A DNA stretch of 64,000 nt from Candidatus Izimoplasma sp. ZiA1 (GTDB lineage Bacteria; Bacillota_I; Bacilli_A; Izemoplasmatales; Izemoplasmataceae), in contig NQYJ01000001.1 in assembly GCA_002285055.1 (NCBI GenBank), positions 124,001 to 188,000 of the forward strand. Direction: 5' to 3'. The notes under the pieces were generated by a model. That model was given only the letters and a program-made list of their open reading frames with translations, made no database searches and was not told where the DNA came from. Within the stretch, counting starts at the first letter, position 1, and each line of letters starts with the position of its first letter. Made by a program: the position numbers and the translations under genes. Shown here in pieces: positions 43,050 to 51,040 of this stretch.

Positions 43050-44840
43050 ATGTTTGAAAGATCGCATGTACTAATTTGTAGTGGTTCAAACTGTATTTCT
43101 CGTGGTTCTAAATCACTAAGAAACGAGTTCGAAGAACATTTATCAAATTTAGGAATTAGAGAAGAAATTAAGTTAGTAAACACAGGATGCGTTGGATTGT
43201 GTGAACAAGGGCCTTTCGTTATTGTTTACCCAGAAGGTGTATTCTATGCTCAAGTTAAAAACAAAGACATTAAAACTATTTGTGAAGAACATCTTTACAA
43301 AGGTAGAATTGTTGAAAAATTAGTTTTTGATGAAGCTTTATCTGATAAAAAAGAAGTAAAAGCATTTGATGAAATTAAGTTTTACTCAAAACAAACTCGT
43401 GTTGCTCTTAGAAACTGTGGATTAATTAATCCAGATGATATCGAAGAGTACATTGCAAAAGAAGGTTATCATGGTTTAGGTAAAGTATTAACAACTATGA
43501 CTCCACAAGAAGTTATCGATGAAATGTTAAAATCAGGTCTTCGTGGTCGTGGTGGTGGTGGTTTCCCAACAGGTAGAAAATGGGATTTCGCTTTAAAAAA
43601 TGAATCTGATCAAAAATATGTTATCTGTAATGCAGATGAAGGAGATCCAGGAGCATTTATGGATCGTGCATTATTAGAGGGTGACCCTCATAGTATATTA
43701 GAAGGTTTAATGATTGCTGGTTATGCAATTGGAGCTGATAAAGGTTATATTTATGTTCGTATTGAATATCCAACAGCCATTGAAAAACTTAAGACAGCTA
43801 TTTCACAGGCAACTAACCTTGGATTACTAGGTAAAAACATTTTTGACACAGGATTTAATTTTGATATTGAGTTACGTCTTGGTGCTGGTGCATTTGTATG
43901 TGGTGAAGAAACTGCATTAATCGCATCTATCGAAGGTGGACGTGGTATGTCAAGAAACAAACCTCCTTTCCCTGCTGCAAAAGGATTATGGGGTAAACCA
44001 ACAATAATTAATAATGTTGAAACATTAGCAAATATACCAGCGATTTTACATATGGGTGCAGATTGGTTTGCACGTATTGGTGTTGAAGGAAATCGTGGAA
44101 CAAAAGTATTTAGTTTAGGTGGTAATATTAAAAATGCTGGATTAGTTGAAGTTCCTCTTGGTACTACTCTTCGTGAAGTAGTATATGAAATTGGTGGGGG
44201 TATTCCTGGTAATAGAGCATTAAAAGCTGTCCAAACTGGTGGACCATCTGGTGGAGCAATTCCTGAACACTTAATGGATTTACCAATTGAATATGAAACA
44301 CTTGTACAAGCTGGATCTATGATGGGTTCTGGTGGTATGGTTGTAATCGATGAAAACAACTGTATGGTTGATATTTGTCGTTTCTACTTAGACTTCACAT
44401 GTGAAGAATCTTGTGGAAAATGTACACCTTGTCGTGAGGGTACTAAAAAAATGTTAGAAATGTTAGAAATAATTTCTAGTGGTGAGGGTACTTTAGAAGA
44501 TATTGATCGTCTAGAAGAATTAGCTAAAATGGTTAAAAACTCTTCTTTATGTGGTTTAGGGCAAGCAGCTCCGAATCCAATTCTTTCAATGTTAGAACAC
44601 TTTAGACCTGAATTTGAATCACATGTTGTTGAAAAAGTTTGTCCTGGTGGAGTATGTAAACCATTAATCAAACTTGTTGTTACAGATACTTGTATCGGAT
44701 GTACTAAATGTGCTACTAACTGTCCTGTTGATTGTATCGAAGGTAGTTTAAAAGAAATGCATAAAATTGACACTTCAAAATGTATCAAGTGTGGAGTATG
44801 TAAAAACATATGCCCAGTTGAAGCAATTGTAAGTGTGTAG
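43050..44840 (+). CDS. hydB: NuoF-like flavoprotein subunit of trimeric hydrogenase (HydB)
   Basis: The 596-residue protein has a [2Fe-2S] thioredoxin-like N terminus (Cys 10, 15, 47, 51). A NuoF core follows, with GLRGRGGGGFPTGRKW for FMN/NADH, LGAGAFVCGEETALIASIEG, and ESCGKCTPCREG plus SLCGLG for a [4Fe-4S] cluster. Two C-terminal ferredoxin motifs complete it (CIGCTKCATNCP and CIKCGVCKNICP). This layout is that of HydB in electron-bifurcating hydrogenases, which couple NADH and reduced ferredoxin to H2. Bifurcation itself is inferred from the family. Confidence 0.95.
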   Translation: MFERSHVLICSGSNCISRGSKSLRNEFEEHLSNLGIREEIKLVNTGCVGLCEQGPFVIVYPEGVFYAQVKNKDIKTICEEHLYKGRIVEKLVFDEALSDKKEVKAFDEIKFYSKQTRVALRNCGLINPDDIEEYIAKEGYHGLGKVLTTMTPQEVIDEMLKSGLRGRGGGGFPTGRKWDFALKNESDQKYVICNADEGDPGAFMDRALLEGDPHSILEGLMIAGYAIGADKGYIYVRIEYPTAIEKLKTAISQATNLGLLGKNIFDTGFNFDIELRLGAGAFVCGEETALIASIEGGRGMSRNKPPFPAAKGLWGKPTIINNVETLANIPAILHMGADWFARIGVEGNRGTKVFSLGGNIKNAGLVEVPLGTTLREVVYEIGGGIPGNRALKAVQTGGPSGGAIPEHLMDLPIEYETLVQAGSMMGSGGMVVIDENNCMVDICRFYLDFTCEESCGKCTPCREGTKKMLEMLEIISSGEGTLEDIDRLEELAKMVKNSSLCGLGQAAPNPILSMLEHFRPEFESHVVEKVCPGGVCKPLIKLVVTDTCIGCTKCATNCPVDCIEGSLKEMHKIDTSKCIKCGVCKNICPVEAIVSV

Positions 44841-44851
44841 GAGGTATAATC

Positions 44852-46600
44852 ATGGAAAAAGTTACTTTAAAAATCAACGGGGTTGAAACTACAGTTGAAA
44901 AAGGTACTTCTGTACTGAAAGCAGCTGAAGGAATAGGAATTAACGTACCTAGATTATGTTTCTTGGAAGGTATTAATGAAACATCTTCTTGTCGTATGTG
45001 TGTTGTTAAAGCAAAAGACTTAAGAGGTTTAAAAACTTCATGTACTCTTGTTGCTGAAGAGGGTATGGAGATTGAAACTGATACAAAAGAAATTAGAGAA
45101 TCAATAAAACAAAATTTACAATTATTAGCTAGTAATCATATCTTTGAATGTTGGACTTGTGAAAGAGAACACAATTGTGAGTTCTTAGATTTAATGAGAA
45201 GATATGGTGTAGAAAATGTATATGGTGAAAGCAATGACTTTCACAAAAAACCAAGATTAATCAATGATTCTTCACCATCAATTGTAATTGATAGTGGAAA
45301 ATGTATTTTATGTGGTAGATGTGTAACTGCTTGTGAGAAACAATCAGGATTAAGCATCCTTGATTTTAACGAACGTGGTAATGAAACTTATGTAGGACCT
45401 GCATTATTCCATAATATGGAAGATAGCGGATGTATCTCTTGTGGGAAATGTATCCAAGCTTGTCCTGTTGCTGCTATTAAAGAAAAATCACACATTGAAA
45501 TGGTTGATGATGTTCTTAGAAATCCAAATAAAAAAGTTATCGTTTCTGCAGCACCTGCAGTTCGTGTAGCACTTGGTGAAGAGTTCGGTTCAAGAATCGG
45601 TGAAAACGTTGAAGGTAAGATGTACAAATCATTTGAACTTCTAGGTTTTGACGAAATTATGGATACTAACTTTGCTGCTGATTTAACAATTTTAGAAGAA
45701 GGAACTGAGTTTATTAACCGTGTTCAAAATGGTGGTGTATTACCATTATTTACATCTTGTTCTCCTGGTTGGATCAACTATATAGAACAATATGAGCCTG
45801 AATATTTAGATAATTTATCAACTGCAAAATCACCTCAACAAATGGCTGGTGCTGTAGCTAAGAATTATTATGCTAACAAATTAGGTTATAATAAAGAGGA
45901 TGTTGTATTTGTTTCTATCATGCCTTGTATAGCTAAAAAAGAGGAAGCAAACAGACCAGAAATGGAATTTGAAGGGGTTAGAGATGTTGATTATGTCTTA
46001 ACTACTAGAGAATATGCTAGATTAATCAAAAGAAGAGGAATTAACTTCATGAACTTAGAAGATGGTGTTCCTCAAAGTGATTTAGCTAAATATACTGGTG
46101 CTGCTCCAATCTTTGGTGCTACTGGTGGTGTTATGGAAGCTGCATTACGTACTGTTTCTGAAATATTAGAAGGACACACAACTCCAATTGATTTTGTTGA
46201 GGTTCGTGGTATGACTGATATGAGAGAAGCGACTTATAGAGTTGCTGGTATTGATGTTAATGTTGCTGTTGTAAGTGGAGGAACTGGAATTCAAGAGTTC
46301 TTCAAACATATGAGAAAAACTAAAAAACAATATCACTTCGTAGAATTTATGGGTTGTATTGGTGGATGTATTAATGGTGGTGGACAACCAATCCATTCAG
46401 CAAAAATACAAGACACTGTAGATATTAAAGCTGAGAGAGCTAAAACATTATATGAAATTGATGCCAACTCTCCAAAACGTAAATCGCATTTAAATCAAGT
46501 TGTTATGGATTTATATACTGAATGGCTTGGTGAACCTAATTCTCATAAAGCTCATGAGTTATTACATACACATTACAAAAAAAGAGAGTTCTATATATAA
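44852..46600 (+). CDS. hydA: [FeFe] hydrogenase catalytic subunit (HydA)
   Basis: The 582-residue protein has an N-terminal [2Fe-2S] domain (Cys 36, 47, 50, 64), a His-ligated [4Fe-4S] site (His 95, Cys 100, 103, 109), two ferredoxin clusters (CILCGRCVTAC and CISCGKCIQAC), and the H-cluster domain. Its three signatures are TSCSPGW (301-307), MPCIAKKEE (358-366) and FMGCIGGCINGGG (Cys 502 and 506). L1 reads TSCS, not TSCC. The maturases HydE, HydF and HydG are not in the window. It ends the operon at a strong terminator. Confidence 0.96.
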   Translation: MEKVTLKINGVETTVEKGTSVLKAAEGIGINVPRLCFLEGINETSSCRMCVVKAKDLRGLKTSCTLVAEEGMEIETDTKEIRESIKQNLQLLASNHIFECWTCEREHNCEFLDLMRRYGVENVYGESNDFHKKPRLINDSSPSIVIDSGKCILCGRCVTACEKQSGLSILDFNERGNETYVGPALFHNMEDSGCISCGKCIQACPVAAIKEKSHIEMVDDVLRNPNKKVIVSAAPAVRVALGEEFGSRIGENVEGKMYKSFELLGFDEIMDTNFAADLTILEEGTEFINRVQNGGVLPLFTSCSPGWINYIEQYEPEYLDNLSTAKSPQQMAGAVAKNYYANKLGYNKEDVVFVSIMPCIAKKEEANRPEMEFEGVRDVDYVLTTREYARLIKRRGINFMNLEDGVPQSDLAKYTGAAPIFGATGGVMEAALRTVSEILEGHTTPIDFVEVRGMTDMREATYRVAGIDVNVAVVSGGTGIQEFFKHMRKTKKQYHFVEFMGCIGGCINGGGQPIHSAKIQDTVDIKAERAKTLYEIDANSPKRKSHLNQVVMDLYTEWLGEPNSHKAHELLHTHYKKREFYI

Positions 46601-46632
46601 AAAAAACTGGCTTATTAGCCAGTTTTTTTTAT
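46601..46632 (+). terminator. terminator of the hydrogenase operon
   Basis: AACTGGCT and AGCCAGTT pair around TATT (46605-46624), followed by a run of T residues. A-rich sequence on the other side gives some function on the minus strand too. Confidence 0.9.
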
Positions 46633-46644
46633 ATATTATTGCAA

Positions 46645-46668
46645 ATAAAAAGCCGCAATAGCGGCATA
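46645..46668 (-). terminator. terminator of rpmE
   Basis: GCCGC and GCGGC pair around AATA (46652-46665), followed on the minus strand by TTTTTATTTG. Confidence 0.85.
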
Positions 46669-46670
46669 TT

Positions 46671-46886
46671 TTATTCTTGTTCTGATTTAATTCCGTAACG
46701 TTTGTTGAATCTTTCAACACGACCATCTGCTTGAGCAAATTTTTGCTTACCAGTATAGAATGGGTGACAGTTTGAACAAGTATCAACACGTACTTCTTTC
46801 ATAACACTTCCACCTTCAAATTCATTACCACAAGTCGTACATACAATATTAACTACATTGTAATTTGGGTGAATTCCTTTTTTCAT
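46671..46886 (-). CDS. rpmE: 50S ribosomal protein L31 (zinc-binding type)
   Basis: About 71 residues from ATG 46886 behind AAGGAG; the longer frame to 46919 has no support. [23 protein letters not shown] and [17 protein letters not shown] show the CxxC pairs of the zinc-containing L31 form. FNKRYGI ends the conserved part. L31 bridges the subunits. It stands alone between the hydrogenase and fumarase operons. Confidence 0.96.
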   Translation of the reverse strand: MKKGIHPNYNVVNIVCTTCGNEFEGGSVMKEVRVDTCSNCHPFYTGKQKFAQADGRVERFNKRYGIKSEQE

Positions 46887-46941
46887 CGTTATTACTCCTT
46901 CCGCCATGGCAAAAACCATAGTAAGTATTATTAGCTAATAA

Positions 46942-46970
46942 ATTATAACAAACAATTTAATATTAATCAA
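46942..46970 (-). promoter_or_regulatory. promoter of rpmE
   Basis: TTGATT (46965-46970), 17 bases, TATAAT (46942-46947) on the minus strand, with a TG extension in front of the -10 (TGTTATAAT). Confidence 0.8.
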
Positions 46971-47036
46971 GCAAAAAATATTAAATTGGGTTGTATAAAA
47001 AAAATAAACTTACAACATTATTATATATATAATATA

Positions 47037-47045
47037 TGTTATAAT
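47037..47045 (+). promoter_or_regulatory. extended -10 promoter of the fumarase-aspartase operon
   Basis: TGTTATAAT lies 28 bases before the ATG at 47073. The sequence just upstream is an A/T-alternating, partly palindromic stretch and has no clear -35. Confidence 0.6.
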
Positions 47046-47072
47046 ATGAATGAAATTAAAGAAGGTGAATAT

Positions 47073-47912
47073 ATGAGAAATATTGATGTAGCAGAAGTTA
47101 CTAAAATTGTAAGAGATTCAGTCATTAAAATTAATCACCACTTAGGTAATTCTCTAGTTTCCTTAATAAAAAAAGCTAAGGAAAACGAGCGTAAAGAAAT
47201 ATCTAAATCGATACTTGATGATATATTAAACAATCAAGAAATTGCTAAAGAAGGTAATATTCCTCTTTGTCAAGACACTGGAATGGTTGTTGTTTACCTA
47301 GAGATAGGTAGAGAAATATCATTAAACGGAAGTATCTATGACGCTATTAATGAAGGGGTTAGACAAGGTTACAGTGAAGGTTATTTACGCAAAAGTGTAG
47401 TTGATCATCCTTTTGATAGAAAAAACACAAAAGATAATACACCAGCTGTAATCCACACTACAATTACTGAAGGTTCAAAAATTAAATTAAAAATAGCTTC
47501 AAAAGGTGGAGGTAGTGAAAACATGAGTAAAGTAACTATGCTTACTCCTACCGAAGGTATAGAAGGCGTTAAAAAATTAGTTCTAGATACTATAAAGTAC
47601 GCTGGTGGTAAACCTTGCCCACCAATAATAGTTGGAATCGGTATAGGTGGAAACCTTGAAAAAAGTGCAATAATTGCCAAGGAATCATTACTACGAGATT
47701 TAAATGATGAAGCAAGCGACCCAATTATTAATAAGCTAGAAAAAGACTTATATAATGAAATCAATATGCTTGATATTGGTCCAATGGGTGTTGGTGGAGA
47801 TACAACTTGTTTAGCAGTAAAAATTAACTACTACCCTATGCATATTGCGGCTCTTCCTGTTGCAATAAATATCCAATGTCACTCTGCAAGACATACGGAG
47901 GTAATTATATGA
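47073..47912 (+). CDS. class I fumarase, alpha subunit
   Basis: About 280 residues from ATG 47073, behind GAAGGTGA; the frame from 46986 crosses the promoter. EGNIPLCQDTGMVVVYLEIG holds the first cluster Cys (66), KGGGSENMSKVTMLTP and GKPCPPIIVGIGIGG the second, and IQCHSARH the third. These [4Fe-4S] ligands mark the oxygen-sensitive iron-sulphur fumarase that interconverts fumarate and malate. The beta part is a separate gene, as in many anaerobes. The stop overlaps fumB (ATGA). An L-tartrate dehydratase role is unlikely given the neighbours. Confidence 0.93.
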   Translation: MRNIDVAEVTKIVRDSVIKINHHLGNSLVSLIKKAKENERKEISKSILDDILNNQEIAKEGNIPLCQDTGMVVVYLEIGREISLNGSIYDAINEGVRQGYSEGYLRKSVVDHPFDRKNTKDNTPAVIHTTITEGSKIKLKIASKGGGSENMSKVTMLTPTEGIEGVKKLVLDTIKYAGGKPCPPIIVGIGIGGNLEKSAIIAKESLLRDLNDEASDPIINKLEKDLYNEINMLDIGPMGVGGDTTCLAVKINYYPMHIAALPVAINIQCHSARHTEVII

Positions 47913-48424
47913 TAAAACTTAATACTCCTGTCTCTGAAAAAGATATAGAAATGCTAAGAGTTGGTGAAAAAGTGCTATTCACAGGTACTATTTATACTGC
48001 TAGAGATCAAGCACACCTTCGTTTGATAGAAGAAAAGAATCCTGCTTTTGATTTAAAAGGCAGTGTTATATATTATGTCGGCCCTTCCCCAAAAAAAGAT
48101 GGTTTTGCTATCGGAGCAAGTGGTCCAACATCGTCATATAGAATGGATAAGCTATCACCCCCACTTATGGAACGAGGATTAAAAGTAATGATAGGAAAAG
48201 GCGATAGATCTGAAGAGTTTCGTAAAGAAATGATTAAAAATAAAGCTGTTTACTTAATAGCTACAGGTGGTGCTGGGGCACTGTTAAGCAGTAAAATTAA
48301 AAAGTGCGACCTGCTTATGTATGAAGATTTAGGGGCTGAGGCAGTTTATAAACTTGAGGTTGATGAATTTCCATGTTTTGTTGCTTATGATATTTATGGA
48401 AATAGCATCTTCAGTAAATCATGA
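47909..48424 (+). CDS. class I fumarase, beta subunit
   Basis: The 171-residue protein from ATG 47909 (GGAGG upstream) is the C-terminal half of class I fumarase: VGEKVLFTGTIYTARDQAHLRL, IYYVGPSPKKDGFAIGASGPTSS, MIGKGDRSEEF, TGGAGALLSSKIKK. It forms the substrate site together with the alpha subunit. Start and stop both overlap their neighbours by 4 bp, which points to coupled translation with malic enzyme. Confidence 0.93.
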   Translation: MIKLNTPVSEKDIEMLRVGEKVLFTGTIYTARDQAHLRLIEEKNPAFDLKGSVIYYVGPSPKKDGFAIGASGPTSSYRMDKLSPPLMERGLKVMIGKGDRSEEFRKEMIKNKAVYLIATGGAGALLSSKIKKCDLLMYEDLGAEAVYKLEVDEFPCFVAYDIYGNSIFSKS

Positions 48425-49599
48425 TAGACTATAAAAAAGAGAGCCTAAAACTTCATCTCAAATCAAAAGGTAAAATTGAAGTTGTTTCAAAAGTTCCCCT
48501 TAATAATAAAGATGATCTTTCTTTAGCTTATACACCAGGTGTAGCAGAACCTTGTGTTCACATAGCTAAAGACAGTGAGGATGCCTACAAATATACTTCA
48601 AAAGGAAATATGGTTGCAGTTGTGTCTGATGGTAGTGCTGTTTTAGGTCTAGGAAATATTGGGGCTCTAGCCTCATTACCTGTAATGGAGGGTAAAGCAT
48701 TACTCTTTAAAGAGTTTGCTAATGTTGATGCTTTCCCAATTGTCCTTGATACTCAAAATCCTGATGAAATTATTGAAATTGTAAAAGCTATATCACCAAC
48801 TTTTGGTGGTATAAACTTAGAAGATATAGAAGCTCCAAAATGTGTCTATATCGAAAGAAGACTAAAAGAAGAGCTAAATATCCCTGTTTTTCATGACGAT
48901 CAACACGGTACAGCTATTGTTTTAGCTGCAGCATTAATTAATGCTACAAGACTAACAAAAAGAAGAATCGAGGATTTAGAGGTTGTATTAGCAGGAACTG
49001 GAGCTGCTGGGAACTCAATTGCTAGAATGCTAAAAAAACTTGGAGTTAAACATGTTTTTGCATTTAACAAGAGCGGAGTGCTTTCACATGATAAATATAA
49101 TGAATATAACTTTTTAGATCAAGAACTTCTAGATCTTAATATAATCTCTGAACCAAGTAATACTGAAAAAACATCATTAGAAAAACTTATCGTTAAAAAA
49201 GATGTTTTTATAGGTGTAAGTGCAAAAGGTATATTATCTAAAGAAATGGTTAGAACTATGCACAAAGACCCATTTATATTTGCAATGGCTAATCCTGATC
49301 CTGAGATAACTTATGAAGATGCAGTTGATGCTGGAGCATTTATAATCGGCACAGGTAGAAGTGACTATCCTAATCAAATTAATAATGTTTTAGCGTTTCC
49401 TGGTATCTTTAGAGGGGCATTAGATTCGCGTGCTAAAAACATTACAGAGGAAATGAAATTAAGTGCAGCTAAGGCTATTGCACATATTATAACAGATGAT
49501 GAACTAAGTCGAGACTATATCATTCCATCAGCATTCAATAAGGAAGTTGTTAAGAGGGTTAGTAGGGAAATAATTAACCACGTAAAGGGTGTTAAATAA
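48421..49599 (+). CDS. malic enzyme (oxaloacetate-decarboxylating malate dehydrogenase)
   Basis: Malic enzyme oxidatively decarboxylates malate to pyruvate with NAD(P)+. The 392-residue short-type protein has LAYTPGVAEPC with the catalytic Tyr, VVSDGSAVLGLGNIG, EGKALLFKEFANVDAFPI, INLEDIEAPKCVYIE, HDDQHGTAIV (metal and Lys region), and the Rossmann motif VLAGTGAAGNSIARM. FAMANPDPEI and the FPGIFRGALD motif follow. The cofactor cannot be fixed by eye. It sits between fumarase and aspartase. Confidence 0.94.
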   Translation: MIDYKKESLKLHLKSKGKIEVVSKVPLNNKDDLSLAYTPGVAEPCVHIAKDSEDAYKYTSKGNMVAVVSDGSAVLGLGNIGALASLPVMEGKALLFKEFANVDAFPIVLDTQNPDEIIEIVKAISPTFGGINLEDIEAPKCVYIERRLKEELNIPVFHDDQHGTAIVLAAALINATRLTKRRIEDLEVVLAGTGAAGNSIARMLKKLGVKHVFAFNKSGVLSHDKYNEYNFLDQELLDLNIISEPSNTEKTSLEKLIVKKDVFIGVSAKGILSKEMVRTMHKDPFIFAMANPDPEITYEDAVDAGAFIIGTGRSDYPNQINNVLAFPGIFRGALDSRAKNITEEMKLSAAKAIAHIITDDELSRDYIIPSAFNKEVVKRVSREIINHVKGVK

Positions 49600-51020
49600 T
49601 GAGATATAGAATTGAAACAGATTTAGCGGGAGAATGTAAAATACCTGCAGATGCATACTATGGAATCAACTCATTTAGAGCAAAAGAAAATTTCGTTGTA
49701 TCTAATGTAAAAGTACATAGACAAATGATTAAATCATTAAGTGTTGTAAAACGAGCAGCAGCTTATGCAAATATGAAAGCTGGAAATATTAGTGTTGAAA
49801 TTGCTGATGCAATTATGCTTGCTTGTGACGATGTTTTAAACGGTAGATTAATATCACAGTTTATTACTGACATGATTCAAGGTGGAGCAGGAACAGCCAT
49901 GAATATGAATATGAATGAAGTTATTGCTAATAGAGCAGAGGAAATTTTAGGTGGTAATTTAGGAGAATACAAAATTGTTCATCCAATTGATCATGTTAAT
50001 TTCGCTCAATCTACAAATGATGTTGTACCAACTGCTGCTAAAATCGCATCAATTAGAATGACTAAAAAACTAATAACAGAATTAAAGAAACTTCATAAGA
50101 CATATATCGACTTAGCACATAAATATGCTGAAGTGATTAAAATTGGAAGAACCCATTTGCAAGATGCTTTACCCATAAGTTTGGGCCAAGAATTTAGTGC
50201 ATATGCATCTTCTTTAGAGAGAGATATAGAACGTCTTAAAAGTTCTAGTGAAGATTTAACCTACATTAACATTGGAGCAACAGCTATAGGTACAGGATTA
50301 AATGCTAACAAAACATATTTTGAAACTGTTTATACAAAGCTTTCTGAGTTAACTAAAATATCGTTTAAACCGGCACCTAATCTTGTTGATTCTACAAGGA
50401 ACTTAGATGCTTTTGTATGGCTGAGTTCAGCAATAAAAATCCTAGCGATAAATTTATCAAAAACAGCAAGTGATCTGAGACTTTTAAGTAGTGGTCCTGA
50501 TGGTGGATTAAATGAAATCAATCTTCCTGATTATCAAGTTGGATCAACAATGATTCCAAATAAGGTAAATCCTGTAGCTCCAGAACTTATAAACCAAATA
50601 GCGTTTGATGTTATGGGAAATGATGTAACGATAACTAAGGCTGCAGAAGCAGGACAATTAGAACTAAATGTATTTCAACCAATTATATTCCATAAGATAT
50701 TTTCAAACCTCGAGTTGTTAAGAAGAGGCGCTGAAATTTTCAGAGAAAAAGCTCTTACTGGAATAACAGTTAACAAGGATAAATGTATCTCGTATGTAGA
50801 AAGATCAAACAGTGTTGTTACAGCATTAACGCCACATATAGGTTACAAGAAAATGACTGAGTTAATTAGGGAGTCATTAATAACTGGACAAAAAGTTAAA
50901 GACATGATTATAGAAAAAAATATAATGGATGAAAATGAAGTTTCAAAGATACTAAACTTAGTTAGAATGACAAAACCCGGAATTATTAGGGAATCAATTA
51001 TAAACAAACAAAAAAAATAG
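49599..51020 (+). CDS. aspA: aspartate ammonia-lyase
   Basis: The 473-residue protein belongs to the fumarase II/aspartase family: AYYGINSFRAKENF, QGGAGTAMNMNMNEVIANRA, FAQSTNDVVPTAAK, KIGRTHLQDALPISLGQEF, and the catalytic loop GSTMIPNKVNPVAPELI. GGLNEINLPDYQVGS before the loop resembles aspartase rather than fumarase C. It makes fumarate and ammonia from aspartate. The ATG overlaps the malic enzyme stop (TAATG). It ends the four-gene operon. Fumarase C activity cannot be excluded, but a second fumarase here would be redundant. Confidence 0.9.
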   Translation: MRYRIETDLAGECKIPADAYYGINSFRAKENFVVSNVKVHRQMIKSLSVVKRAAAYANMKAGNISVEIADAIMLACDDVLNGRLISQFITDMIQGGAGTAMNMNMNEVIANRAEEILGGNLGEYKIVHPIDHVNFAQSTNDVVPTAAKIASIRMTKKLITELKKLHKTYIDLAHKYAEVIKIGRTHLQDALPISLGQEFSAYASSLERDIERLKSSSEDLTYINIGATAIGTGLNANKTYFETVYTKLSELTKISFKPAPNLVDSTRNLDAFVWLSSAIKILAINLSKTASDLRLLSSGPDGGLNEINLPDYQVGSTMIPNKVNPVAPELINQIAFDVMGNDVTITKAAEAGQLELNVFQPIIFHKIFSNLELLRRGAEIFREKALTGITVNKDKCISYVERSNSVVTALTPHIGYKKMTELIRESLITGQKVKDMIIEKNIMDENEVSKILNLVRMTKPGIIRESIINKQKK

Positions 51021-51040
51021 CCAAATCGGCTATTTTTTTT
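51011..51040. terminator. bidirectional terminator after aspA
   Basis: AAATAGCC and GGCTATTT pair around AAATC (51015-51035) with a run of T residues on the plus strand and A-rich sequence upstream. The genes are convergent here. Confidence 0.85.

Noticed and set aside
43751..44359. Open frame of about 200 codons antisense to hydB
   Set aside because: Shadow of a highly conserved NuoF-type gene. It has no binding site or recognisable protein features. The same holds for the frames opposite rplB, mnmG and arcB.
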